This document shows positions 1-5,711 of a DNA stretch of 5,711 nt, one piece after another; position 1 is the stretch's first letter, and every line of letters begins with the position of its first letter. Position numbers and translations under genes: made by a program. The DNA comes from Porphyromonas sp. (lineage in GTDB: Bacteria; Bacteroidota; Bacteroidia; Bacteroidales; Porphyromonadaceae). The notes under the pieces are model-generated. The model was given only the letters and a program-made list of their open reading frames with translations, had not been told where the DNA came from and searched no databases. Location: positions 1-5,711 of the forward strand of contig JASBZJ010000123.1 in NCBI GenBank assembly GCA_029983495.1. The letters run 5' to 3'.

Positions 1-169
1 AGTAAATAACAAAAGGGTTCCACACTCTCTACGGCTATCTGTTAGTCCAAGTAGAAATAAATAAAGTTTGGGGAATACCTAATTGTTCATAAAAAGGATC
101 CTAGCCACATCAATAAAAGGTTGGGATTATAAACAGATTATGTAGTTAAACGATTTATTACAATAAATT
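1..169. other. Leading intergenic stretch, no gene recognised
   Basis: All frames are broken by stops and I see no protein-like reading frame, tRNA-like fold or clear promoter. The nearest thing to a Bacteroidetes -7 element is TAAAGTTTG at 62-70, which has one base too many to match TAnnTTTG. The stretch may hold the upstream region of the HIRAN pseudogene that follows. Confidence 0.5.
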
Positions 170-536
170 ATGAAAGCCAAAAGACTTTTCTTAAAGGAAT
201 GCTACCTAGCAGGCAGGCAGTACTACGATGCTAGCCTTGTTTAGAATGAGTTGCATGTAGGGACGCATTTAAAATTCGAACGTGACATTAATAACCATTA
301 CGCCCCATGTGCTGTGGCAGTTATATACCAACAAAAAAAACACCCATGAGGAATTTTTATTAGGTTACATACCTAAAAACGAAAATGAAGTTATTGCACC
401 GATGCTCGAAATGGGTTGGAGTAATATTTTTTCGTGTATTATCAGTAAAATCAATGCTGATGCACATTACGAAAACCAAATTCGGCTAACAATACATATC
501 GTACGTAATACAACCCAAGCTCCCGAAAAAAAGTAA
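170..536 (+). pseudogene. Broken HIRAN-domain protein gene (nonsense codon plus frameshift)
   Basis: Reading from ATG at 170 gives 24 codons ending in YLAGRQYYDASLV, then an in-frame TAG at 242-244. The same frame continues with NELHVGTHLKFERDINN and CAVAVIYQQ, ending at TGA 347-349. The next frame then continues the domain with EEFLLGYIPKNENEVI, MLEMGWSNIF and IRLTIHIVRN, to TAA at 534-536. Joined, the pieces read like a complete stand-alone HIRAN domain of about 120 residues: the Y-x-AG-x-QYYD start, the VG-T-L-x-F-x-R-(D/E) core, the A-V-AV strand and the GYIP-x-x-ENEVI signature. The frame moves by one base, and the A8 run at 333-340 is the obvious slip site: removing one A restores the frame. 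The GTG-started 84-aa frame at 282-536 is therefore only the 3' half with an out-of-frame N-terminus. HIRAN domains in other proteins bind DNA 3' ends. Two independent lesions favour real decay over a single base-call error. Family assignment is by eye. Confidence 0.72.
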
Positions 537-686
537 AGTGATACTATTACTTTTGCGCCACTCATGTTACTAAGTATAAAACAAAGAAACCGCGTATTGT
601 GTACGTTGAACAAATCCGAATGGCTTTAGAGTAATGACCTTGAAAAGGCATCATGCAAAGGTGTCTCAAATAAATCTCCATTTGTG

Positions 687-744
687 TAAAAACAGAAAGG
701 GGTGTGCCTGTAGGTCGGTAAAAAACCTCATTGGCACACCCCTT
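687..744 (-). terminator. Likely intrinsic terminator of the Omp28-family gene
   Basis: AAGGGGTGTGCC (697-708) is a perfect 12-bp inverted repeat of GGCACACCCCTT (733-744). The 24-nt loop can itself pair: AGGT 712-715 with ACCT 725-728, flanked by TG/CA with one bulge. Read leftward, it starts 30 nt past the stop codon of the gene ending at 774 and is followed by TCTGTTTTT, a U-rich tail displaced by four bases from the stem. Read rightward there is no U-tract, so it most likely serves the minus-strand gene, though it may also block read-through from the left. Confidence 0.75.
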
Positions 745-773
745 AGTGTTAGTTAAACTCTTCGAGTTGTTGT

Positions 774-2777
774 TTATTTAACTACAACCTTCGTTACATA
801 GCTTTGATTACCATACACCGAATTCACAACGTAAACCCCAGGAGTGTATTGCTGTGTAGGCGTATTACCAACTAGCTGACCAACCATGTTGTAAACGTTA
901 TAGTATTCTACAGCTCCTTCCACTAAAATGTAACCATTATGGGCATAGGCTCGGGGTTGCATATCCTTGGTTAACTTTTGGCTGTAATTGGCTTTTTCTT
1001 CTCCCATTTTTATTTGAGCTGAAGCATAAACAGCACGGCGGTAACTGATTGGGTCTTTTATGTTACCATGGAAGAATACAACAAGGCGAACATTATCGGA
1101 ATCCCATTTATCGTCGTATACAATACCTTCTGCTTTGTAAGTATAATCGCCAGCCGTAAGGTTTTCCAACTTATCGCCTAATCCATTCGTGTAATACTTG
1201 CGAGCAACATTATTGTGGCGGTACCCAGCAACCGCACCACTTTGGTTTCTTGATTCGATATTATCCTCAACAGCTACTACAGTTACATAGGTGTTGCCGG
1301 GGTCGATACCTGGGAATAGTTTACATTTTACATCATAACTATACTTATTTCCATCCTTCTTTGTGCGTGTGATGGATTCTATTTTCATTGGAGAGCCATC
1401 TTTATACCCCGAAAGTGCGAGTTTTTTTAAGTCTTCCGGTTTCCCTACAACATCGAAATTCTCCCCATTTTTGCCAATTACATAACGGTTAAGAGCAGCC
1501 GTTGGTGCACCATCTACATCCAGCGAGTTTGCAATATCAACATCCTCTTTTAGGCTTAAAAAGTCTGTGCCATAACCACTGTGATGGGCAACTACGCTTA
1601 CTGTAAAACCTTCCTTTTCCATCAGTTTTATAAACGATTCCTGACGGGGGTCAGCACCGGGGCAGTATCCACATCGCTCTGTTGTAAAACGTTCAACCAA
1701 TAATTGCTTATTTAAAGGGGTTTGTTCAAAATCAACACGTTTGTAAATACCATTCGTTTTAGCGTAGTCAAATAAATTTTTACCACCGTCCATCGAAGGA
1801 ACATTTCCCTCAACAAGGTGAACTCCTGCCAGGGTACTTTTAGTGAATTCAACTGTAAGTTTTGCACGTTTACCAGGCTCAATCGATGGAATTGTAAAGC
1901 TCTGCTCATCCTTTCCATTATCAGCTACTTTTGCAACTACATTTTTTGCAGCTCTTAAACCAAAGTTGTACACCTCTACATCTACTTTAACCACATCTTT
2001 TGGCGAAAAAGTGGGGTTAGTTCCCTTCAAGGTAGTAATACATGCTACACGGTCAAGCTCTCCGCTTTTTGCATCAACATCAACATAAATATACGGAGCA
2101 CCAAACATAGTTTCATAAGGGTCGAACTTTAATTCCTTACCTTCAGAAGCATCAAAAGGCTTACCCGATTCAGTTAATGCCAATAAACCATAATTATAGT
2201 CTTTGTACGTGGGCAATTCAGTTATATCGAACAAAACAGGGTACAGATTGTTCGCTCCTGAATGGGAGTAATAGCCCACATAGTATTCCTTTTGTGGATC
2301 CATTTTAAAGGGAGTATCGAGTATTACCGTCGAAAGGGCATTGTGGTTAAGCTTTACCTTGATGGATTTTACCACTTTTATTACAGGCATTTTGTAAGTT
2401 ACCCCATCATAAACTTCTTTGTCGATCCGTGCTAATTCTCCAATAAAAGCGGTAGTTTCGTTATCAACACCGTTTTCTATGAAGCTAATCCCCTTTATGG
2501 TACCATCGGCAATTTTAGGGAGCTTTATACATGTAGCAACGTACGAACCGGGTGCTTCGGGATTGCCTATTCCCCCGTCAAGGGTTACTTTAGCATCTTT
2601 CTGAGTATAAGTAAACCCTTTACCTGGTTCAACAGTGGCACGCAAATTATTAGTTTTTGCGTTGGCATTGCGTGTTAATTGCGAAGCACGAGCTGATGGA
2701 CTCAATTGTGGGTGCTGTGCCCCAAGGTTAGCAAGGCTAAGCATTAGCGTTGCTCCTAATAGTAGTAATCTTTTCAT
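774..2777 (-). CDS. Secreted Omp28-family protein with CGYC motif and T9SS sorting domain
   Basis: A 667-aa protein whose domains suggest export to the cell surface. Residues 1-20 form a signal peptide (MKRLLLLG...LANLGA) with Q21 at +1. Residues about 30-235 are a beta-rich region I do not recognise. Residues about 240-335 look like an Ig/CARDB-type sandwich (KVDVEVYNFGLRAAKNVVAK). Residues about 355-600 match the Omp28-related family: LLVERFTTERCGYCPG, with C369 and C372 forming a CxxC pair, and VDGAPTAALNR, with P425 placed like the cis-proline of thioredoxin folds. The last 60 or so residues form a type A sorting domain (EYYNVYNMVGQLV ... PGVYVVNSVYG ... KVVVK), which T9SS uses for export and, in related bacteria, A-LPS anchoring. 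The protein is far longer than the ~28-kDa founding Omp28. Function is unproven; thiol oxidoreductase or adhesin-scaffold roles are both possible. The gene is transcribed away from the two thioredoxin genes. The start is fixed by the signal peptide; no strong Shine-Dalgarno precedes it, as is usual in this phylum. Confidence 0.9.
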   Translation of the reverse strand: MKRLLLLGATLMLSLANLGAQHPQLSPSARASQLTRNANAKTNNLRATVEPGKGFTYTQKDAKVTLDGGIGNPEAPGSYVATCIKLPKIADGTIKGISFIENGVDNETTAFIGELARIDKEVYDGVTYKMPVIKVVKSIKVKLNHNALSTVILDTPFKMDPQKEYYVGYYSHSGANNLYPVLFDITELPTYKDYNYGLLALTESGKPFDASEGKELKFDPYETMFGAPYIYVDVDAKSGELDRVACITTLKGTNPTFSPKDVVKVDVEVYNFGLRAAKNVVAKVADNGKDEQSFTIPSIEPGKRAKLTVEFTKSTLAGVHLVEGNVPSMDGGKNLFDYAKTNGIYKRVDFEQTPLNKQLLVERFTTERCGYCPGADPRQESFIKLMEKEGFTVSVVAHHSGYGTDFLSLKEDVDIANSLDVDGAPTAALNRYVIGKNGENFDVVGKPEDLKKLALSGYKDGSPMKIESITRTKKDGNKYSYDVKCKLFPGIDPGNTYVTVVAVEDNIESRNQSGAVAGYRHNNVARKYYTNGLGDKLENLTAGDYTYKAEGIVYDDKWDSDNVRLVVFFHGNIKDPISYRRAVYASAQIKMGEEKANYSQKLTKDMQPRAYAHNGYILVEGAVEYYNVYNMVGQLVGNTPTQQYTPGVYVVNSVYGNQSYVTKVVVK

Positions 2778-2873
2778 CGGAATTATTCTTCTTACAAATT
2801 AAAGTTGTGTATAATAGTATTGTCGATTCGTTGTCATTACCAGGTTCCTCTTTTTCTTTACACCTTACGTCTG

Positions 2874-2903
2874 CAAATATAAACAAAATGGATTAAAAAC
2901 AAA
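2874..2903 (-). promoter_or_regulatory. Bacteroidetes-type promoter of the Omp28-family gene
   Basis: On the minus strand the sequence reads TTTG (2903-2900), an 18-bp spacer, then TATATTTG (2881-2874). This matches the -33 TTTG / -7 TAnnTTTG consensus of the Bacteroidetes housekeeping sigma factor without mismatch in either element and at an accepted spacing. Transcription would start roughly at 2866-2869, giving a 5' leader of about 90 nt before the ATG at 2777. Assignment is by consensus only. Confidence 0.72.
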
Positions 2904-2951
2904 CGTACAAATAAAATACAAGCTCCCAAAAAAATAACGATGGGAACGGAG

Positions 2952-2990
2952 TATAATGGATGGCTATCCATTATAGCTAAGGTTAGCTTA
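2952..2990. repeat. Two overlapping palindromes in the divergent spacer
   Basis: TATAATGGAT (2952-2961) and ATCCATTATA (2966-2975) are perfect 10-bp inverted repeats around the 4-nt loop GGCT. Immediately beside them AGCTAA (2975-2980) and TTAGCT (2983-2988) form a second palindrome around GG, extendable to ATAGCTAA/TTAGCTTAT with one bulged base. The two symmetrical elements share the bases around 2973-2975. They lie upstream of both divergent genes, so they could be operator sites or a hairpin. Confidence 0.6.
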
Positions 2991-3058
2991 TGTTTTTATT
3001 ATGCACTTTCATCACTAATCTACAGAACATAGAACTAGAATATAATTAAGAGTCGAGA

Positions 3059-3075
3059 TTTGTGGATGCCACAAA
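3059..3075. repeat. Short inverted repeat followed by an A run
   Basis: TTTGTGG (3059-3065) and CCACAAA (3069-3075) pair perfectly around the loop ATG, and the A run continues to 3080. In neither direction is the stem followed by a T-run on the transcribed strand, so it does not read as an intrinsic terminator. Function unknown; it could be a small operator or chance. Confidence 0.4.
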
Positions 3076-3119
3076 AAAAACCTAGGATAAGAAATATACG
3101 CAATCTGAAAAACATATTG

Positions 3120-3127
3120 TACATTTG
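3120..3127 (+). promoter_or_regulatory. Candidate -7 element for the thioredoxin-adhesin gene
   Basis: TACATTTG matches the Bacteroidetes -7 consensus TAnnTTTG exactly and lies 131 nt before the ATG at 3259. No TTG or TTTG lies about 17-23 bp upstream, so the -33 half is missing and this is a weak call. If used, the transcript would start near 3132-3135, almost at the ATG (3134) of the small upstream frame. Confidence 0.35.
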
Positions 3128-3133
3128 CTCAGC

Positions 3134-3262
3134 ATGACAGAAAGCAACACATCGAAAGTGGTGCTGGTGACAAAAGAAATAATGTTACCCCTAAAAGAAC
3201 AAGGAGGTATTAGAAACTGGAAAATAAAACATAGAATACCGATAATTTCAATATTGCAATGA
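3134..3262 (+). CDS. Possible 42-aa leader ORF overlapping the next start codon
   Basis: An ATG-initiated frame of 42 codons (MTESNTSKVVLVTKEI... ending ISILQ) stops at TGA 3260-3262. That stop overlaps the ATG of the thioredoxin-adhesin gene in the classic ATGA arrangement, which would allow translational coupling. The peptide is basic, has no signal peptide and resembles no family I know. No Shine-Dalgarno precedes it, although an exact -7 element ends at 3127. A frame of this length can arise by chance in about 130 bp of AT-rich DNA, so I give it as a candidate only. Confidence 0.25.
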   Translation: MTESNTSKVVLVTKEIMLPLKEQGGIRNWKIKHRIPIISILQ

Positions 3263-5040
3263 CTAAAAAATTACTTCTAGCCCTTGGGGCATCGCTCGTG
3301 TTCGCAGGCGTTGGTTATGCTCAGCTTAATAACACAAGCTTTACTAGTAATCATTCTACAACAACCGAAAAAACCGTAATACAGGGTGAAACTCGTGTTG
3401 GACCTCCGTTTACGATGAAGTTAAAATCGAAAAACGTTAAGGCTATCGATATGAAGGGTCGCAAATTCGATGTAGCCAAAACGTTAAGCGAGGGGCGATA
3501 TATTCTTGTTGATATATCGGCTGTATGGTGTGTTCCATGCTGGAACTTCCATGAAGCAGGTACACTCGAAAAGCTCTACAAAAAATATGGGCCAGAGGGT
3601 TCGCACGAAATTGAAATCATTTGGCTCGAAGGTGATGGAAGGAATAACGATACCGACGCTATCATTGGTAAAGGAAAAGGAACAAAAGGTGATTGGACTA
3701 ACGGAGACAAAGTGCCTTACCCCATGTTTATTAATGAACATGCTATTAACATGATGCGCGACCTTGGGATAGAGACCAAAGAGTTTCCGACCCTTTTCTT
3801 CATATCTCCATCGGGGAAATATGTCCGAGTAAGCCCAAGTTACTATGCCGGCTCCATGTGGGAGGAGCTTAATAAGCTTATGAAAATCGAAAATGGGCTT
3901 GAAAAAGATGGTATTGGATTCTCGAAAACCGATTACCCCACTCGGGTTTATACCGAAGATACCCAAACGTTCGACCTCGAAGTTGAATACTATTCCCCCA
4001 AAAAGGTAACCTTAGAAGCAGAACTAGCAGGTACAAAAGTTGCCTTTAAGGACAACAAGGTTACTCTTCCTGTTCCACAGCCAGGCAAATACGATATTCT
4101 TATTCACGCAAATCCTTCTGAAGGAATAAAAACGGTAAAACTACCTATCGAAATACTTGGTCCTAACCAAGGAAGCACAATTCCGCTCGAATTCAACTTT
4201 GATGATGAAAAACTACCTATACTTTGGCAATCGATAGATAACGATAACGATGGTTACGGCTGGTTTTCGCTATGCGACTACTTAAACACTCAAGTTGTGG
4301 GGCTTGTAGGGAACTTAAACCCAGATGCCTTACTAGGTTATAGTAACAGTCGCGATGCATTAATTTCCTTTGGTTCAGTACCCAATTCTATTGATGGAAA
4401 GGGCGTATTCAGCACTACGCTATGTAAAAAAATCGATAACTACTTAGTAACCGAACGGTTTACAGTTCCTGCCAATAGTAGCGAACCTGGAATTGGTTTT
4501 AGATACAATATTTTCTTTCCTGGCAATGATGCAAAAAACAGCTTCGAGGTACTTGTTTCGCCTACAGGGAAACGAACTATTGCTGATTTTACCGAAAAAC
4601 TAGGAAATGGAGAAATTACCACTGACGACATAACAGATGCTAATATGTGGAAGCATTACACAGCTTCGCTCGAAAAATATAAAGGAAAAACCATTGCTAT
4701 TGCTATACACCACTTCAGTAGCAACAACCAAGTTTCGAGTTCGGGGCTGTTAATTGACCATGTACTTGTTTGCCCTACAAAAGATTACCAAGCAGCACCT
4801 GTATTAAAGGGTAGTAAAATTATGCTTTACCCCACTAGGGCTCATGGGCAAGCTACCCTCGAGACTCCTATTGGTAGTAGCGTAACTATTTTCGGAATCA
4901 ACGGAAATGTGCTAAAGCAATTTACAACACGTAACGAAGCTACTCTTATTTCACTTGATGGCTTTGCAACTGGAACTTATTACGTTTCAGTAACCACGCC
5001 AACTAATGAAAAACGTAGCCTTGCACTAATGGTTGAGTAA
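3259..5040 (+). CDS. Secreted thioredoxin-like / cleaved-adhesin fusion protein with T9SS sorting domain
   Basis: A 593-aa protein predicted to act on the cell surface or be released. Residues 1-21 are a signal peptide (MTKKLLLALGAS...GYA) with Q22 at +1. Residues about 45-205 form a TlpA/thioredoxin-like domain: SAVWCVPCWNFH carries the redox pair C91/C94, EFPTLFF the cis-proline P177, and a Gly/Lys-rich insert (about 137-150) separates them. Residues about 220-305 look like a beta-sandwich linker. Residues about 311-505 match the cleaved-adhesin (gingipain K2-type jelly-roll) domain: FNFDDEKLPILWQSID, the acidic DNDNDGYGW (329-335 region) resembling its calcium site, YLVTERFTVP, SFEVLVSPTG, KGKTIAIAIHHF and LLIDHVLV. 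Residues about 520-593 are a type A sorting domain (IMLYPTRAHGQATLE, VTIFGINGNVLKQF, FATGTYYVSVTT). The start is set by the signal peptide and by an in-frame stop at 3232. A paralog follows 143 bp downstream. The substrate is unknown; disulfide exchange in surface proteins is an inference. Confidence 0.92.
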   Translation: MTKKLLLALGASLVFAGVGYAQLNNTSFTSNHSTTTEKTVIQGETRVGPPFTMKLKSKNVKAIDMKGRKFDVAKTLSEGRYILVDISAVWCVPCWNFHEAGTLEKLYKKYGPEGSHEIEIIWLEGDGRNNDTDAIIGKGKGTKGDWTNGDKVPYPMFINEHAINMMRDLGIETKEFPTLFFISPSGKYVRVSPSYYAGSMWEELNKLMKIENGLEKDGIGFSKTDYPTRVYTEDTQTFDLEVEYYSPKKVTLEAELAGTKVAFKDNKVTLPVPQPGKYDILIHANPSEGIKTVKLPIEILGPNQGSTIPLEFNFDDEKLPILWQSIDNDNDGYGWFSLCDYLNTQVVGLVGNLNPDALLGYSNSRDALISFGSVPNSIDGKGVFSTTLCKKIDNYLVTERFTVPANSSEPGIGFRYNIFFPGNDAKNSFEVLVSPTGKRTIADFTEKLGNGEITTDDITDANMWKHYTASLEKYKGKTIAIAIHHFSSNNQVSSSGLLIDHVLVCPTKDYQAAPVLKGSKIMLYPTRAHGQATLETPIGSSVTIFGINGNVLKQFTTRNEATLISLDGFATGTYYVSVTTPTNEKRSLALMVE

Positions 5041-5060
5041 CATGATATACTAACTAAGGT

Positions 5061-5116
5061 AGGTAGGAATGTTATTGTTTGTATTTTTGTATACAATACA
5101 ACAGCATTTCCTGCCT
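5061..5116 (+). terminator. Long imperfect hairpin between the thioredoxin paralogs (possible terminator)
   Basis: GGTAGGAATG (5062-5071) pairs with CATTTCCTGCC (5105-5115) with one G-U pair and one bulge. An inner arm TTGTAT (5079-5084) pairs with ATACAA (5091-5096), with TTGT/ACAA extending it past a bulge. It begins 20 nt after the stop of the upstream gene, where a terminator is expected. No T-run follows the stem, so intrinsic termination is doubtful. It could instead be an RNA-processing or mRNA-stabilising structure in a shared transcript. Confidence 0.4.
5082..5089 (+). promoter_or_regulatory. Candidate -7 element for the second thioredoxin gene
   Basis: TATTTTTG matches TAnnTTTG and lies 94 nt before the ATG at 5184, inside the loop of the hairpin described here. 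No TTG/TTTG sits at the right distance upstream. An alternative with one mismatch, TGCCTTTG at 5112-5119, does have TTTG (5086-5089) 22 bp before it. Either could drive the second gene independently of the first. Confidence 0.3.
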
Positions 5117-5183
5117 TTGGTATTCAAAAAGAACATTAAGGGATTAAAGAAACGGAATACAATTTTACTTCAGAATAATAACC

Positions 5184-5711
5184 ATGAAAAAGAAATTTCT
5201 ATTTAGTTTGGCAGCTAGCTTATTTGCACTGCCCGGGTTTGCGCAGCTACAAAGCTTACAAACCTCAATACAAACCGCCCCGAACCCGACTACACTTAAT
5301 GAACTACAGAAAAGTGACGTGTTGTGGTGGCCTCTTGCCGAAACGAACTTCAAGGTTTCGGACATAAACGACAAGGAGTACGACATGGGGAAACTTCTTA
5401 AGGAAGGGAAGTTCATTTTTATCGATATCTCGGCTGTATGGTGCGGCCCCTGCTGGAGCTTCCATCAATCTGGAGCACTCGAAACCCTCTATAAAAAATA
5501 CGGTTCTGAGGGAAGCAAGGAGATTGAAATTTTCTGGGTTGAAGGAGACCCTAGCAACGATGCTTACGACAAAGATGAAATACGAGGGAAAAGAGGTAAA
5601 GGCTCTGCACGTGGAACACAAGGCGATTGGACACACGATGGCAAAGTACCCTACCCCATATTTGTGGGAGCAGATGGAACAAACCTAATAAAGAAGTTCG
5701 ATATTGCATAC
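5184..5711 (+). CDS. Secreted thioredoxin-like protein, paralog of the upstream gene (3' end missing)
   Basis: An open frame of 176 codons runs without stop to the window edge. Residues 1-20 are a signal peptide (MKKKFLFSLAAS...PGFA) with Q21 at +1. From about residue 50 comes a TlpA/thioredoxin-like domain with SAVWCGPCWSFH, so the redox pair is C87/C90 with the classical CGPC. Over its residues 80-122, 32 of 43 positions are identical to residues 84-126 of the upstream gene product. Both share YKKYG-x-EGS, E-x-EGD, GDWT and VPYP, and this copy has a loop about seven residues longer before GDWT. The window ends just before the expected cis-proline. By analogy the missing part probably carries a beta or adhesin region and a T9SS sorting domain, but that cannot be seen. 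It may share a transcript with the upstream paralog or use its own promoter. Confidence 0.9.
   Translation, partial: MKKKFLFSLAASLFALPGFAQLQSLQTSIQTAPNPTTLNELQKSDVLWWPLAETNFKVSDINDKEYDMGKLLKEGKFIFIDISAVWCGPCWSFHQSGALETLYKKYGSEGSKEIEIFWVEGDPSNDAYDKDEIRGKRGKGSARGTQGDWTHDGKVPYPIFVGADGTNLIKKFDIAY

Larger units (their letters stand above)
2778..3258. other. Divergent intergenic region (481 bp)
   Basis: This spacer separates two oppositely oriented genes for secreted proteins and must carry the start signals for both. The left part holds a well-formed leftward promoter (2874-2903) and a leader of about 90 nt for the Omp28-family gene. The middle holds overlapping palindromes (2952-2990) and a short hairpin (3059-3075). 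The right part holds a possible rightward -7 element (3120-3127) and a 42-codon open frame that runs into the next gene. It is distinctly AT-rich. Confidence 0.7.

Noticed and set aside
62..70. TAAAGTTTG as promoter of the HIRAN gene
   Set aside because: It has one base too many between TA and TTTG to match TAnnTTTG, and no -33 partner was evident.
282..536. 84-aa GTG-started frame as an intact hypothetical gene
   Set aside because: Its first 20 or so residues are out of frame with the HIRAN coding sequence that is visible upstream in another frame; only its C-terminal part is meaningful, so it is reported within the pseudogene.
542..634. Open stretch ending in KPRIVYVEQIRMALE that looks protein-like
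   Set aside because: It is only about 30 codons between two stops, has no start with context and matches no family I recognise; too short to call even as a remnant of the HIRAN gene.
1712..2604. Frames of 61-81 aa overlapping the Omp28-family gene
   Set aside because: They lie inside a clearly coding 667-aa frame and show no family features of their own.
3484..3966. 160-aa minus-strand frame
   Set aside because: It lies wholly opposite the thioredoxin domain of the 593-aa protein, whose signal peptide, motifs and sorting domain leave no doubt; it is a shadow frame.
5304..5636. 110-aa minus-strand frame (with an 83-aa neighbour at 5165-5416)
   Set aside because: Both are antisense shadows of the partial thioredoxin gene and overlap each other; neither has a recognisable domain.

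Overview
The window looks like chromosomal DNA from a Bacteroidota bacterium, most likely order Bacteroidales (Porphyromonas-like). It is AT-rich. All three large genes encode proteins with a signal peptide whose predicted cleavage leaves Gln at +1 (the Bacteroidetes 'Q-rule'). The two complete ones end in a type IX secretion system (T9SS) type A C-terminal sorting domain. A textbook Bacteroidetes promoter (TTTG-N18-TATATTTG) precedes the leftward gene, and the start codons lack strong Shine-Dalgarno sites.

Layout. 1-169: no gene seen. 170-536 (+): a broken small gene for a stand-alone HIRAN-domain protein, interrupted by an in-frame TAG and a one-base frameshift near an A8 run. 697-744: a 12-bp perfect inverted repeat, the likely terminator of the leftward gene. 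774-2777 (-): a 667-aa secreted Omp28-family protein with a CGYC motif in a thioredoxin-like fold. 2778-3258: a 481-bp divergent intergenic region with the leftward promoter, overlapping palindromes and a possible 42-codon leader ORF whose stop overlaps the next start (ATGA). 3259-5040 (+): a 593-aa secreted thioredoxin (CVPC) fused to a gingipain-type cleaved-adhesin domain and a T9SS sorting domain. 5041-5183: a spacer with a long imperfect hairpin. 5184 to the right edge (+): the 5' part of a second, paralogous secreted thioredoxin (CGPC), cut off by the window end.

How they may work together (inference): the locus would place three proteins with CxxC thiol-redox motifs outside the cell. 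Two are tandem thioredoxin paralogs, and the third is a divergent Omp28-like protein. They could form or reshuffle disulfides in surface or secreted proteins, or use the thioredoxin-like fold as a scaffold for adhesion. I see no phage, CRISPR, IS or RNA gene.
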